Assembly: GCF_019443285.1 (NCBI RefSeq)
Contig: NZ_CP080327.1
Span: forward strand, 2,848,001-2,912,000
Length of the DNA stretch: 64,000 nucleotides
From: Aquisediminimonas profunda
GTDB lineage: Bacteria; Pseudomonadota; Alphaproteobacteria; Sphingomonadales; Sphingomonadaceae
Direction of reading: 5' to 3'
A program made the position numbers and the translations under genes. This document shows positions 7,063 to 15,607 of this stretch, one piece after another. Positions within the stretch are counted from its first letter, which is position 1. Every line of letters starts with the position of its first letter. The notes below the pieces were generated by a model. It saw only the letters and a list, made by a program, of their open reading frames with translations. It was not told the origin of the DNA and made no database searches.

Positions 7063-7754
7063 CAGTCGTCTCCCATTGGCCGCGGAAGCAGAAGTGCAAG
7101 CAACTTCGCGCGGCATTCCCCATCAATTATCCCGTCTATCGTCCCCGGCCGGAAGCGTCGCTGGAAGGCCCGCACCGCGGCGAGGGGGTCTGTCACATCA
7201 TAGCCGAAGCGCTCAAGGGCCAGCAGGAAGCCGGCATCGGTCCAGTGGGGATCCATAAGGTTTTTCGTCGGACTAGGCAGCGCCAGTCTCAGTCTAGCCA
7301 ACCTGTCCCAAGGAAAGAGCTCGCCTGGGTCATCCTTGCGGGCGGGTGCAATGTCCGAATGGCCTACGACATTTCCCCGCGTAATGCGGTAACGCAGCGT
7401 CACTTCATGCATCAGGCCGATCAAGGCATCGATCTGGGCGACGGGAAATGGCCGATAACCGAATTCGTGTCCCGGATTGACGATCTCAATCCCCACGCTG
7501 GCGGAATTTATGTCCGTGATCCCCCTCCAGAAAGACTTTCCCGCGTGCCAGGCGCGCTTCGATTCATCAACCATCCTTACAATCTGACCGTCTTCCGCGA
7601 TCAAATAGTGCGCGGAAACCTTCGCTTCGGGATCGCTCAATCGCGCAATGGCCGAAGCGGCATCCGGCATTCCGGTATAATGAAGGACAACCATTGTGAC
7701 CGGTAACGTCCGGTCGTCAAAGTTGGGCGAAGGCGTATCAATGGTCGCACTCAT
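7062..7754 (-). CDS. N-acetylmuramoyl-L-alanine amidase, AmpD/AmiD type, with peptidoglycan-binding domain
   Basis: 230 residues: Amidase_2 domain (about 15-150) followed by a helical PG_binding_1-like domain (about 165-225, F-L-L-A-L-E-R-F-G-Y-D...A-V-R-A-F-Q-R-R-F-R-P). Zinc ligands are visible as H25 (LHYTG), H132 (GHSD) and D142 (KDDPG), with the same spacing as in AmpD. It cleaves the amide between MurNAc/anhydroMurNAc and the stem peptide. No signal peptide is seen, pointing to a cytoplasmic recycling role or export by another route. It is the middle gene of a three-gene operon: 4-base overlap with the EamA gene, TGATG with the epimerase. Confidence 0.9.
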   Translation of the reverse strand: MSATIDTPSPNFDDRTLPVTMVVLHYTGMPDAASAIARLSDPEAKVSAHYLIAEDGQIVRMVDESKRAWHAGKSFWRGITDINSASVGIEIVNPGHEFGYRPFPVAQIDALIGLMHEVTLRYRITRGNVVGHSDIAPARKDDPGELFPWDRLARLRLALPSPTKNLMDPHWTDAGFLLALERFGYDVTDPLAAVRAFQRRFRPGTIDGIIDGECRAKLLALLLPRPMGDD

Positions 7755-8665
7755 GATCCTTGCTCTGCCTCCTTCGCCTTGGCCGTTCTGATTGTGACGA
7801 TCGCAACACCGATCATCACGATCACACCTCCGATAATCATCAGAGATGTCAGCTTGGTGCCAAAATAGAGTGACGAGGCAATGACGGCAATGACAGGTGC
7901 AACAAGGGACAGGGGAATGACGCTCGAAACCGGATGGCGCTGCAACAGGAGGCTCATGGCTCCCTGTCCGATTACTGTCGAACCCAGCGCCGAAAAGAGA
8001 ATCCAGCCAAAGGTCGACAGCGGCAGGGCGGCTAGGCCTGCAAAGCTCTCCGGCTCAAAATAATAGGCGATAGGAAACAAGAATATGGTCCCCATCAGGC
8101 CAACCCATGCATAGATTGTCAGAACCGGCGTCCCGATCAGCCTGCGCTGAATAAGCGAGCAGAACGCCCAGATAAGGCAGGATGCAGCCGTCAGCGCAAT
8201 GCCCAACTGCTCATGCGCTGCGGCAGGATCGAAGACAAGCATGACTACGCCGCCAAAGGCCAGTGCAATACCGATCATGCGCGGCCCATGAATTTTCTCG
8301 CCGAGGAAAAGAACCGCCATGATCAACGAAAAAGGCACGCCAAGCTGGCCCGCGATCGCAAGCGCACTCACGTTGTTTGAAACCGCAAGCGACAAGTTCA
8401 CGAAAATATAGAAAAGCGCGCCCGACAGGACGCCCAGCACGAGCAATTCGCGCATCCTGCCAGGAATCACCTTGAGCCCCGGCAGGCAAATGATGAGAAC
8501 CATGACTTGCCGCAGCCAAGCTGCGGTAAGCGGTGACACGAGATCGACGCCCATCTTGACTGCAATCAAGTTGAGACCCCACATCACATTCATGACGCAG
8601 GCGATCATGATATCGCGAGCCGTCAGCCCTTCAGGGTGCGCCTGCCTAGTGGCGTTCAACTCCAT
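7751..8665 (-). CDS. EamA-family (DMT superfamily) transporter
   Basis: 304 residues with about ten hydrophobic segments arranged as two EamA repeats; each repeat has the typical start (N-V-M-W-G-L-N-L-I-A-V-K and the second-half A-A-S-C-L-I-W-A-F-C-S). Members export amino acids, metabolites or drugs; the substrate cannot be predicted. Its stop overlaps the start of the amidase by 4 bases, so it is the first gene of the EamA-amidase-epimerase operon. Confidence 0.88.
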   Translation of the reverse strand: MELNATRQAHPEGLTARDIMIACVMNVMWGLNLIAVKMGVDLVSPLTAAWLRQVMVLIICLPGLKVIPGRMRELLVLGVLSGALFYIFVNLSLAVSNNVSALAIAGQLGVPFSLIMAVLFLGEKIHGPRMIGIALAFGGVVMLVFDPAAAHEQLGIALTAASCLIWAFCSLIQRRLIGTPVLTIYAWVGLMGTIFLFPIAYYFEPESFAGLAALPLSTFGWILFSALGSTVIGQGAMSLLLQRHPVSSVIPLSLVAPVIAVIASSLYFGTKLTSLMIIGGVIVMIGVAIVTIRTAKAKEAEQGS

Positions 8666-8706
8666 ATCCTCCCCTTATACGTGTTTCGGGTGGATCGAAA
8701 CGGCTG

Positions 8707-9351
8707 CTAAGCCGCGCGGATGGTTGCTCCGAAAAGCAAAAATGGCTCGGCGGGGTCAGATGCTTGAATTGCACCTCCACCGGAAGCAGCAAGTTTGTGC
8801 GCCAGCCAAGCCGCAGCGGCGCGAGGCGCAAGCTTGTCCTCATCAACCTGTCCGAGAAGAGCAAGGCGCAGTTCCGGGTCCAGTACAAGGCGATCACCTT
8901 CCGCGCGAATGGCAATTTCTGTTAGGCCATTTGAGGTTTCTGCGCCGACGTCGAGACGACCCCCTCGAACTAGTGCGTCACCTGCGATCAGCGCCAGATT
9001 CAGAAGCAGTTTGATGGCCGGCTTGGACAGGGTCGCATCTTCTACAAGCCAGCCAAGCTGAATGCGCCCCCCACCCCCGAACAGGCCCTCTATCGCTGTC
9101 TTTGCCTCTCTCGCATCGACCTGATCGCCGAAGCCGCCAGCAGCTCCAAAGGCAAGACGAAAGAACTTCAGCTTGTTGGCGGATGCGCGCGCACTGTCCG
9201 ACAGCAGTTCGAGCACTTTACCGCGCATTTCAGGGTCGTGCTCGTCCGCGAGGAGCTCAATGCCGTTGTTGAGCGCTCCAACCGGGCTCAACATGTCGTG
9301 GCAAAGCCTTGAACACAAGAGGCTCGCAAAATCGATTGCATCCATCGCCAT
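8707..9351 (-). CDS. chpT: Histidine phosphotransferase ChpT
   Basis: 214 residues from the ATG at 9351, chosen because GGGGG lies about 9 bases upstream; the frame is open to 9381. The N-terminus, DFASLLCSRLCHDMLSPVGA, with the phospho-accepting histidine at residue 18, is diagnostic of ChpT. The rest is a degenerate histidine-kinase-like CA domain. In Alphaproteobacteria ChpT passes phosphate from CckA to CtrA and CpdR, controlling the cell cycle or motility. It is transcribed alone, with the gap to the EamA operon only about 40 bases. Confidence 0.92.
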   Translation of the reverse strand: MAMDAIDFASLLCSRLCHDMLSPVGALNNGIELLADEHDPEMRGKVLELLSDSARASANKLKFFRLAFGAAGGFGDQVDAREAKTAIEGLFGGGGRIQLGWLVEDATLSKPAIKLLLNLALIAGDALVRGGRLDVGAETSNGLTEIAIRAEGDRLVLDPELRLALLGQVDEDKLAPRAAAAWLAHKLAASGGGAIQASDPAEPFLLFGATIRAA

Positions 9352-9416
9352 GAAATCAAATCCCCCGCTCTGCAGCCCCATTGGCCGATGCTTGGCCCGG
9401 TTGCAAGGCAGACCCT

Positions 9417-9815
9417 TCAGTCGGCTGGTTCAAGTTCGACCTCAGCAAATGCGCCAGAACCGATTGCTCCCCATGCCCGCAGGTTGCCCTGCGCGATAAT
9501 CACCCAGATTCTGCCCTTTTCGAAGGCTGCATCCCTGTCACAGGGCGAAGGTTCCGCGCGGCCGTTCGGGTGCGAATGGTACCAGCCGATGAGGACTGGG
9601 CCGCCAGAGCGCTGGGCCTTGTGGGCCGCAATCAGTGAAGCTGGATCTATTTCAAACGCGATATCAGGTCTGTCAGAAACATTGGCGCACGGCTGGATGG
9701 ACGTGATTTCCTCACCTGCTCTGCCGAACAGAAGTCCACAAATCTCGCGGCCTGGCGCCGATTCAGCCTCCGCCAGCATTTGCGCCGTCAGCGCCCTTGA
9801 TATTCGTAAAGCCAT
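9417..9815 (-). CDS. JAMM/MPN-domain metalloprotease (Mov34/PAD-1 family)
   Basis: 132 residues from the ATG at 9815 (AGGGA at the right distance). The JAMM signature is clear: a glutamate near the start (C-G-L-L-F-G region), then H-S-H-P and a downstream S-P-C-D-R-D that supplies the aspartate. Prokaryotic JAMM proteins usually remove C-terminal residues from ubiquitin-like sulfur carriers or act in cysteine biosynthesis; no carrier protein is adjacent here. It lies back to back with the rluD-type gene. Confidence 0.82.
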   Translation of the reverse strand: MALRISRALTAQMLAEAESAPGREICGLLFGRAGEEITSIQPCANVSDRPDIAFEIDPASLIAAHKAQRSGGPVLIGWYHSHPNGRAEPSPCDRDAAFEKGRIWVIIAQGNLRAWGAIGSGAFAEVELEPAD

Positions 9816-9853
9816 CGCCACATCCCTATGCGATGACACAAGGGGGTTCCAGC

Positions 9854-10786
9854 GTGAACGCAACAATCACGGCTGATATGGACGGCTGGCGGCTGGACCG
9901 CGCGCTCGCCGCGCTTGTCCCCTTGTTGTCGCGAGAGCGAATCAAGACACTGATATCATCCGGAGAAGTGCATTCCGGCGGCGTTGCCGTTCGAGACCCT
10001 TCGTCAAAGGCACGCACAGGTACAGCCTATGCGCTGACGATCCCTGAACCCCGCGCAGCGACGGCAGAAGCGCAGGATATTCCGCTCGAAATTGTTTATG
10101 AAGACGATCACCTTCTGGTGGTGGACAAGCCGGCTGGCCTCGTTGTTCATCCGGCTGCAGGCAACTTCGATGGGACCTTGGTCAACGCCCTGCTGCATCA
10201 CTGCAGAGGCCGGCTTTCTGGCATTGGCGGTGTAGCGCGTCCCGGTATAGTGCACAGAATAGACAAGGACACCTCGGGCCTTTTGGTCGTGGCCAAGACT
10301 GACCGAGCACACGAAGGACTGGCAAAGCAATTTGCCGCGCACAGCATCGAACGGCGATATTTGGCCATTGCCAACGGAATTCCCAACCCCACAACCGGCA
10401 CGGTCGATGCCCCGCTCGCCAGATCGGCGCAGAATCGCAAGAAAGTTGCGATTGTTGAAGCGGATCGAGGAAAAAGGGCGGTGACGCATTACCGCCTGCT
10501 GGAAGCACTCAAGGATGCCGCATTGCTTGAATGCCAGCTCGAAACAGGTCGCACGCATCAGGTGCGCGTGCACATGGCATCCATTGGCCACGCTCTACTC
10601 GGCGATCCGGTCTATGGACGGACCAGGCCGGCGCACCGCGAGGTCTTGAAGGAGTTGGGGTTCAATCGTCAGGCGCTGCACGCCGCAGTGATCGGATTTG
10701 TTCATCCGGTTGATCGTAAAAATTGCAGGTTCGAAAGCAAAATTCCGGAGGATATGCAGAGACTGTTCAGCATTCTTCGTGTATAA
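9854..10786 (+). CDS. rluD: RluD-family 23S rRNA pseudouridine synthase
   Basis: 310 residues from the GTG at 9854, which follows AGGGGG (9841-9846); an upstream ATG at 9833 in frame lacks a ribosome site. An S4 domain (about 10-60) precedes the catalytic domain with HRIDKDTSG, catalytic aspartate at 137. This matches RluA-group enzymes that modify 23S rRNA uridines; RluD rather than RluA/C is favoured by the S4 domain and length but not proven. The next gene, rpoH, starts 57 bases later. Confidence 0.88.
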   Translation: MNATITADMDGWRLDRALAALVPLLSRERIKTLISSGEVHSGGVAVRDPSSKARTGTAYALTIPEPRAATAEAQDIPLEIVYEDDHLLVVDKPAGLVVHPAAGNFDGTLVNALLHHCRGRLSGIGGVARPGIVHRIDKDTSGLLVVAKTDRAHEGLAKQFAAHSIERRYLAIANGIPNPTTGTVDAPLARSAQNRKKVAIVEADRGKRAVTHYRLLEALKDAALLECQLETGRTHQVRVHMASIGHALLGDPVYGRTRPAHREVLKELGFNRQALHAAVIGFVHPVDRKNCRFESKIPEDMQRLFSILRV

Positions 10787-10842
10787 GAGACTCAAGTAAG
10801 CGCTCCGTCATCAAGATCGAGGCGCAGGGAGAAGTAGTTAAA

Positions 10843-11760
10843 ATGGCTGCAAAATCAGTCGCTGTTAAATCGAATGTTCCCGCCACAATCCCGTCACTCG
10901 GGAGTGAGGCTGGGCTCAATCGCTATCTGGCCGAAATCCGGAAATTTCCGCTGCTTTCGCCAGAAGAGGAATATATGCTCGCAAAGCGCTTTCAGGAACA
11001 TCAGGATCCCGAGGCGGCTGCGAAGCTTGTCACGAGCCATCTTCGCCTCGTTGCGAAGATTGCCATGGGCTATCGCGGCTATGGCCTTCCGGTGAATGAA
11101 CTGATTTCCGAAGGCAATATCGGTCTGATGCAAGGTGTGAAGAAGTTCGAGCCCGATAGGGGCTTCCGGCTTGCGACCTATGCTATGTGGTGGATCAAGG
11201 CGTCCATACAGGAATTCATCTTGCGCTCCTGGAGCCTCGTCAAGATTGGCACAACGGCTGCGCAAAAGAAATTGTTCTTCAATCTCAGGCGGATGAAGAG
11301 CAACCTTGCCGCGTTCGAGGATGGTGATCTGCGCCCCGAAGACGTGAAGAAGATTGCAAAGGACCTGGGCGTCACTGAAGCCGAAGTCGTCAGCATGAAC
11401 CGCCGCATGTCCAACGGCGGCGATACTTCGCTCAATGTCTCGCTCAATGAAGACGGTGAAGGTCAGTGGCAGGACTCGCTCATGGATACCGGCCCGTTGC
11501 AGGACGAGGCCTATGCAGACGCTGAAGAGCGTGTTGTGCGCCATGCCTTGCTGGCAGAAGCCATGACAACGCTCAATCCGCGCGAGCAGGATATTCTCAC
11601 GGAACGTCGGCTGGTCGAAGACCCTAAGACCCTTGAAGAATTGAGCCAGACGCATGGCGTAAGCCGTGAGCGGGTGCGCCAGATCGAGGTTCGTGCGTTC
11701 GAGAAACTGCAAAAGGCGATGATGCGGCTGGCAGGCGAGAAAAAGCTCCTCCCCGCTTAA
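10843..11760 (+). CDS. rpoH: RNA polymerase heat-shock sigma factor RpoH
   Basis: 305 residues from the ATG at 10843 (GGGAGAAG ribosome site). Sigma-70 group regions 1.2 to 4.2 are present: the L-N-R-Y-L-A-E-I-R-K-F-P-L-L start, region 2 (Y-A-M-W-W-I-K-A-S-I-Q-E), the RpoH box (Q-K-K-L-F-F-N-L-R-R) and the region 4 helix-turn-helix (G-V-S-R-E-R-V-R-Q-I-E). It directs transcription of heat-shock genes. Its stop codon shares the palindrome TTAA with the stop of the convergent SleB-type gene, leaving no room for a terminator between them. Confidence 0.95.
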   Translation: MAAKSVAVKSNVPATIPSLGSEAGLNRYLAEIRKFPLLSPEEEYMLAKRFQEHQDPEAAAKLVTSHLRLVAKIAMGYRGYGLPVNELISEGNIGLMQGVKKFEPDRGFRLATYAMWWIKASIQEFILRSWSLVKIGTTAAQKKLFFNLRRMKSNLAAFEDGDLRPEDVKKIAKDLGVTEAEVVSMNRRMSNGGDTSLNVSLNEDGEGQWQDSLMDTGPLQDEAYADAEERVVRHALLAEAMTTLNPREQDILTERRLVEDPKTLEELSQTHGVSRERVRQIEVRAFEKLQKAMMRLAGEKKLLPA

Positions 11761-12998
11761 TCGCCATTCTGTGGTGATTGCGGATCTGAAGGACTTGTGC
11801 CGGGCATGCACTGGCCGTCTGGCCGCGGCATTTCCCGACAATCCCAGAGGCTCTTTTCCTCACCCTTCGCGGTCAACCGATAGCTGAACAGCGCCGAGCC
11901 CTGCCGCGCGCGAAACTCGCCAATGTTTGAAGGCGAAGCGCCCCTGCGCCATCCAAGAACTGTGCAACGCGAGCGATCTCCACACAACGATCGGGCAACG
12001 AGAACATAGCTTCCCGGTGCGCGGTTCAGGTCCAGTGTAAGGGCGAATAGCCCCTTGCTCTTATCCGAAGCGGCCAAGGAATTTCCCTTGAGGTTGACTG
12101 GGCCATTCGCGGTTTGCTGCAACGGCACTGGCGCTGGATGGTTGGGGCCAAGCTTCTGCAAGCGATCGACAAGCGCGAGGATGTCGGCATCATTAGGCTT
12201 CGGCATGACGAAGGCGCCATTCCCTATCGGGGCATGAATAGGAGACAAGGTAGCGAGCTTCGATATCAATGGCTCTGGTAATGGCGGAGGTCGACGCAAG
12301 GCCGCCCGCTGCCCCCAAAAGCCACGAAAGCGGAAAAACAGATGAGAACCGATTTGCGCAATCTTGTCGAGCGAACCGCTCCAGTTGGGGACAACCCAAT
12401 CCGTGTGATAATGCGTGGCAAGCCCGACTGACGGATCAACAACGCCGCGAAGGGCCAATTCAGCAATGGATTGAGCTCTTTCCCAAGCCTTCTCGGATGG
12501 CGACCGACGCATGAGTGAGCCATCGCAGGTGAAGGTGAATTGGCACCCGGTTGTCCGATCCTCACCTTGGAAAACCACGCCGCAAACCGTCTTGGGAAAT
12601 GCGGGGTGCATCAATCGATTGAGCACCACTTGTGCGACGCTGCGTTCGCCGGCGGCATCATCGCCCGCCTCGTACCAGGCAGCAGACGCCAAACAGTCAC
12701 GCGCCCGTTCAAAGTCCGCATTCTTGCGCCCAAAATAATAGGGCAGCGCCCGAACCAGCGGCCCTTTCGCAAAAGGGATTGCAGCATTGATGGCACGCGC
12801 GCGCTCCGGAGCAATTTGGAGCAGTTCAACAGGCGCAATTTCGGGCGGGCGGGCAACCACGATCTTGGACTTTCCAGCTTCTCCCGGTGAATGGCGGTCG
12901 GGCAACGAGAATATCCAGAGGGTAAGTGGAACCAAAATTAACAGGGCAAGGATCGCCCACCACATCGCAGCATTCGCTCTTCGCCAAGCGTTTTGCAT
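11757..12998 (-). CDS. Membrane-anchored SleB-type cell-wall hydrolase
   Basis: 413 residues from the ATG at 12998; the frame extends to a TTG at 13076 and a GTG at 13037 but neither has a better ribosome site. One membrane anchor (about residues 12-32) precedes a Hydrolase_2 domain (about 105-230: C-L-A-S-A-A-W-Y-E-A-G-D-D-A-A-G-E-R, V-V-L-N-R, V-C-G-V-V-F). This domain in SleB cleaves peptidoglycan glycan strands. The C-terminal part (S-Y-V-L-V-A-R-S-L-C-G-D) is less clear. It could be a lytic enzyme remodelling the wall; it is near mtgA, on the opposite strand. Confidence 0.8.
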   Translation of the reverse strand: MQNAWRRANAAMWWAILALLILVPLTLWIFSLPDRHSPGEAGKSKIVVARPPEIAPVELLQIAPERARAINAAIPFAKGPLVRALPYYFGRKNADFERARDCLASAAWYEAGDDAAGERSVAQVVLNRLMHPAFPKTVCGVVFQGEDRTTGCQFTFTCDGSLMRRSPSEKAWERAQSIAELALRGVVDPSVGLATHYHTDWVVPNWSGSLDKIAQIGSHLFFRFRGFWGQRAALRRPPPLPEPLISKLATLSPIHAPIGNGAFVMPKPNDADILALVDRLQKLGPNHPAPVPLQQTANGPVNLKGNSLAASDKSKGLFALTLDLNRAPGSYVLVARSLCGDRSRCTVLGWRRGASPSNIGEFRARQGSALFSYRLTAKGEEKSLWDCREMPRPDGQCMPGTSPSDPQSPQNGD

Positions 12999-13157
12999 TG
13001 CGCTGGCCCAACCAGGGATGATGTCAAAAGCCTTCACAATCCGTCTAGTATCGCATCTGGCGAGTAGCCGCTCCAACCAATTTTGCGATTCTGCTCAAAG
13101 GATTTCCTCCGGTAACGGGGACTTGCACGCTGACGATGGCGCTGCTTAGGTGACAAA

Positions 13158-13859
13158 ATGGCAGTGCGCAGAAACAAGAATTTCGTCCGCCGTGCGAGCA
13201 GAATCCTTGGACGGGGTGTGCTCTATTTCGTTGTCGGCTCAATCCTCTGGGTCGTGGTATACAAATTTGTGCCGCCGCCAATTACATTGACAATGATGGG
13301 CGACGTGCTGTCCGGCCACAGCCTCCACAAGGACTGGATGAGCCTTTCTGCGATGGACCCCGACATGGCGCGCGCCGCCATTGCTGGTGAAGACGGAAAA
13401 TTCTGCACCCATGGCGGTTTCGATCGCGAGGCAATACTCAAAGCTGCTGCCCGAAATGCCCGGGGCGGTCGCATTCGTGGCGGATCGACGATCAGCCAGC
13501 AGACAGCCAAGAACGCCTTTCTCTGGCAAGGTGGCGGCTTCTTCAGGAAGGGCCTTGAAGCCTGGTTCACCCTTCTGATCGAAACCGTGTGGGGAAAGCG
13601 GCGGATCATGGAAGTCTATCTCAACATCGCGGAAACCGGTATTGGCACTTATGGGGCCAACGCGGGCGCGCAACGCTACTTCGGTCATGACGCAAGTGAT
13701 CTTACGCCAACGGAGGCGGCGCGCATTGCGGCGATCTTGCCGCTCCCCAAAAAGCGCGATGCTGTCGCGCCAAAGGGGTTCACCCGGCGCCACGGCAACC
13801 GTTTGGCGGCCAATGTCGGCGTGGTCAGGCGAGACGCGCTGGACGCGTGTTTGCGGTAG
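13158..13859 (+). CDS. mtgA: Monofunctional biosynthetic peptidoglycan transglycosylase
   Basis: 233 residues: an N-terminal membrane helix (about 17-37) followed by a GT51 domain. Catalytic motifs are visible: A-G-E-D-G-K-F-C-x-H-G-G-F (catalytic glutamate), G-G-S-T-I-S-Q-Q-T-A-K-N, and E-V-Y-L-N-I-A-E. The enzyme polymerises lipid II into glycan strands at the outer face of the inner membrane. The length is normal for MtgA and there is no transpeptidase domain. Confidence 0.95.
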   Translation: MAVRRNKNFVRRASRILGRGVLYFVVGSILWVVVYKFVPPPITLTMMGDVLSGHSLHKDWMSLSAMDPDMARAAIAGEDGKFCTHGGFDREAILKAAARNARGGRIRGGSTISQQTAKNAFLWQGGGFFRKGLEAWFTLLIETVWGKRRIMEVYLNIAETGIGTYGANAGAQRYFGHDASDLTPTEAARIAAILPLPKKRDAVAPKGFTRRHGNRLAANVGVVRRDALDACLR

Positions 13860-13921
13860 TCGACGCATCCGGCGATCTATACCGTCGAGTAACGGTACAC
13901 ATGCTGATGGAGAAGTGCGCA

Positions 13922-15247
13922 GTGAAAAGACAATTCAGGACCAGTCAAAACTTCCGCGCGGCTCTTCTTGGCTTTTGTGCCATGTGTCTGGGGGCTGCTG
14001 CACAGGCGCGAGATATCGTCATTCATGCAGGCAACTTGCTGGATGGTCAGTCGCAGGCGCCCAGACATCAAGTCTCGATATTGGTTCATGACGACCGTAT
14101 CACAGCCGTGCGCGACGGCTTCTTAAGTCCCGCAGGAAGTGAAATAATCGACCTTTCGGGCGAGACGGTCATGCCTGGCTTTATCGATTGCCACATTCAT
14201 ATCTCAGCGACCCTGCCGAGCCGCAGCAATGCCTTGGAATATTGGCTGACACACAATGATATTGATCGTGCATTCGACGGCGCAAGATTTGCCCGTGCGA
14301 TGCTTCAGCAGGGTTTCACAAGCGCGCGTGACGTCGGAGGCGGCGACGATACAGTCTCGCTCAAGAACGCAATTGCCGAAGGAAAAGTTGCCGGACCACG
14401 CTTGTGGGTATCGCTTGAGCCCCTCGGCCCGACTGCTGGCCATGGGGATATGCGCAGCGGCCTTGATGCGCGGCTAGATCACCCTGATTGGTCGAATGGG
14501 ATTGCGGATACCGTCGATATGGCGCGGCTGAAGGTTCGCGAGCACAAGCGCCGCGGAGCCGACCTGATCAAGATCATGCCTTCCGGGGGCATTGCGTCTA
14601 CGGGCGATGATCCAAATCAACAATTGATGACAGACGCCGAAATGCAGACCGCGATCGAAACGGCGCATGCGCTGGGCATGAAAGTGGCTGCTCATATCTA
14701 TCCTGCCGGAGCCATCGAAGCCGCGGTGCGGGCGGGTGTCGATTCTGTTGAACACGGATCATTTGGCACCGCGCAGACTTTTGCACTGATGAAAGCCCAT
14801 GGCACATACCTCGTGCCGACCCTGACCGTCTTTGACATCTTTTATGCCACTGCCCGCGACCATCCGGAGCTTCTGCAACCAGGCACGGCCGCAAAGGAAC
14901 TGGCCAACGACCTTCTGCCGGCTAGGAACTTTCCGGTGGCGCTGCGCTCGGGGGTGAAAATTGCCTTTGGCAGCGATATCGGCGAAGGCGACCATTCAGC
15001 AGAATTTCGATTGATGATCTCAGCCGGAATGACCCCTCTGGAGGCATTGTTCGCAGCAACGCGCAATGCGGCCGATCTGATTGGCGCAGCAAGCGATGTC
15101 GGGTCGATCCAACCCGGGCGATATGCAGACATCGTTGCGACGAAGGGCGATCCGCTCTCGAGCCCGGCGCAATTCGGCAAGATAGATTTTGTCATGAAAG
15201 GCGGCGAAATCTACCGCGCCAACGGACTGCCCACACCTCAACCCTGA
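13922..15247 (+). CDS. Secreted metal-dependent amidohydrolase (imidazolonepropionase/prolidase-like)
   Basis: 441 residues from the GTG at 13922, chosen because GGAGAAG precedes it and it yields a clean signal peptide (M-K-R-Q-F-R...A-Q-A). The amidohydrolase fold shows G-F-I-D-C-H-I-H (first metal histidines), a carboxylated-lysine-region K-I-M-P-S-G-G, H-I-Y-P and V-E-H-G-S, and S-D-I-G-E-G-D-H-S. Family members include secreted Xaa-Pro dipeptidases; the actual substrate is unknown. It follows mtgA by 62 bases but has its own ribosome site. Confidence 0.83.
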   Translation: MKRQFRTSQNFRAALLGFCAMCLGAAAQARDIVIHAGNLLDGQSQAPRHQVSILVHDDRITAVRDGFLSPAGSEIIDLSGETVMPGFIDCHIHISATLPSRSNALEYWLTHNDIDRAFDGARFARAMLQQGFTSARDVGGGDDTVSLKNAIAEGKVAGPRLWVSLEPLGPTAGHGDMRSGLDARLDHPDWSNGIADTVDMARLKVREHKRRGADLIKIMPSGGIASTGDDPNQQLMTDAEMQTAIETAHALGMKVAAHIYPAGAIEAAVRAGVDSVEHGSFGTAQTFALMKAHGTYLVPTLTVFDIFYATARDHPELLQPGTAAKELANDLLPARNFPVALRSGVKIAFGSDIGEGDHSAEFRLMISAGMTPLEALFAATRNAADLIGAASDVGSIQPGRYADIVATKGDPLSSPAQFGKIDFVMKGGEIYRANGLPTPQP

Positions 15248-15283
15248 CGAGAACCTTCATCATGTGGATCGCCGAACTGCAAA

Positions 15284-15607
15284 TCAGAAGGGCAGTTTGA
15301 AACCCGGAGGCAGTGGCAGACCGCTAGTCATCTTGCTCATTTCCTCGTTCGAAACTGCATCGGCGCGCGCACGCGCGTCATTGATTGCAGCAGCAATCAG
15401 ATCCTCGACGATCTGCTTTTCGGATGGATTGAGAAGGCTTTCATCAATCGTTACGCCCAGTATGCGACCTTTGGCCGTGGCACGAATCTTGACCAGTCCC
15501 CCGCCCGCAACGCCCTCGACCTCTATGGTATCGAGATTGGCCTGCGCCTGCCCCATCTGCTCCTGAACATTCTGGGCCATCTTGATGATATCATCGAGCG
15601 ACTTCAT
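15284..15607 (-). CDS. ybaB: YbaB/EbfC nucleoid-associated protein
   Basis: 107 residues: start MKSLDDIIKMAQNVQEQMG and a central V-E-G-V-A-G-G-G-L-V-K match YbaB/EbfC, a small DNA-binding dimer. Its start overlaps the dnaX stop by 4 bases, the usual dnaX-ybaB arrangement. DNA-binding and nucleoid role is from family knowledge. Confidence 0.94.
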   Translation of the reverse strand: MKSLDDIIKMAQNVQEQMGQAQANLDTIEVEGVAGGGLVKIRATAKGRILGVTIDESLLNPSEKQIVEDLIAAAINDARARADAVSNEEMSKMTSGLPLPPGFKLPF

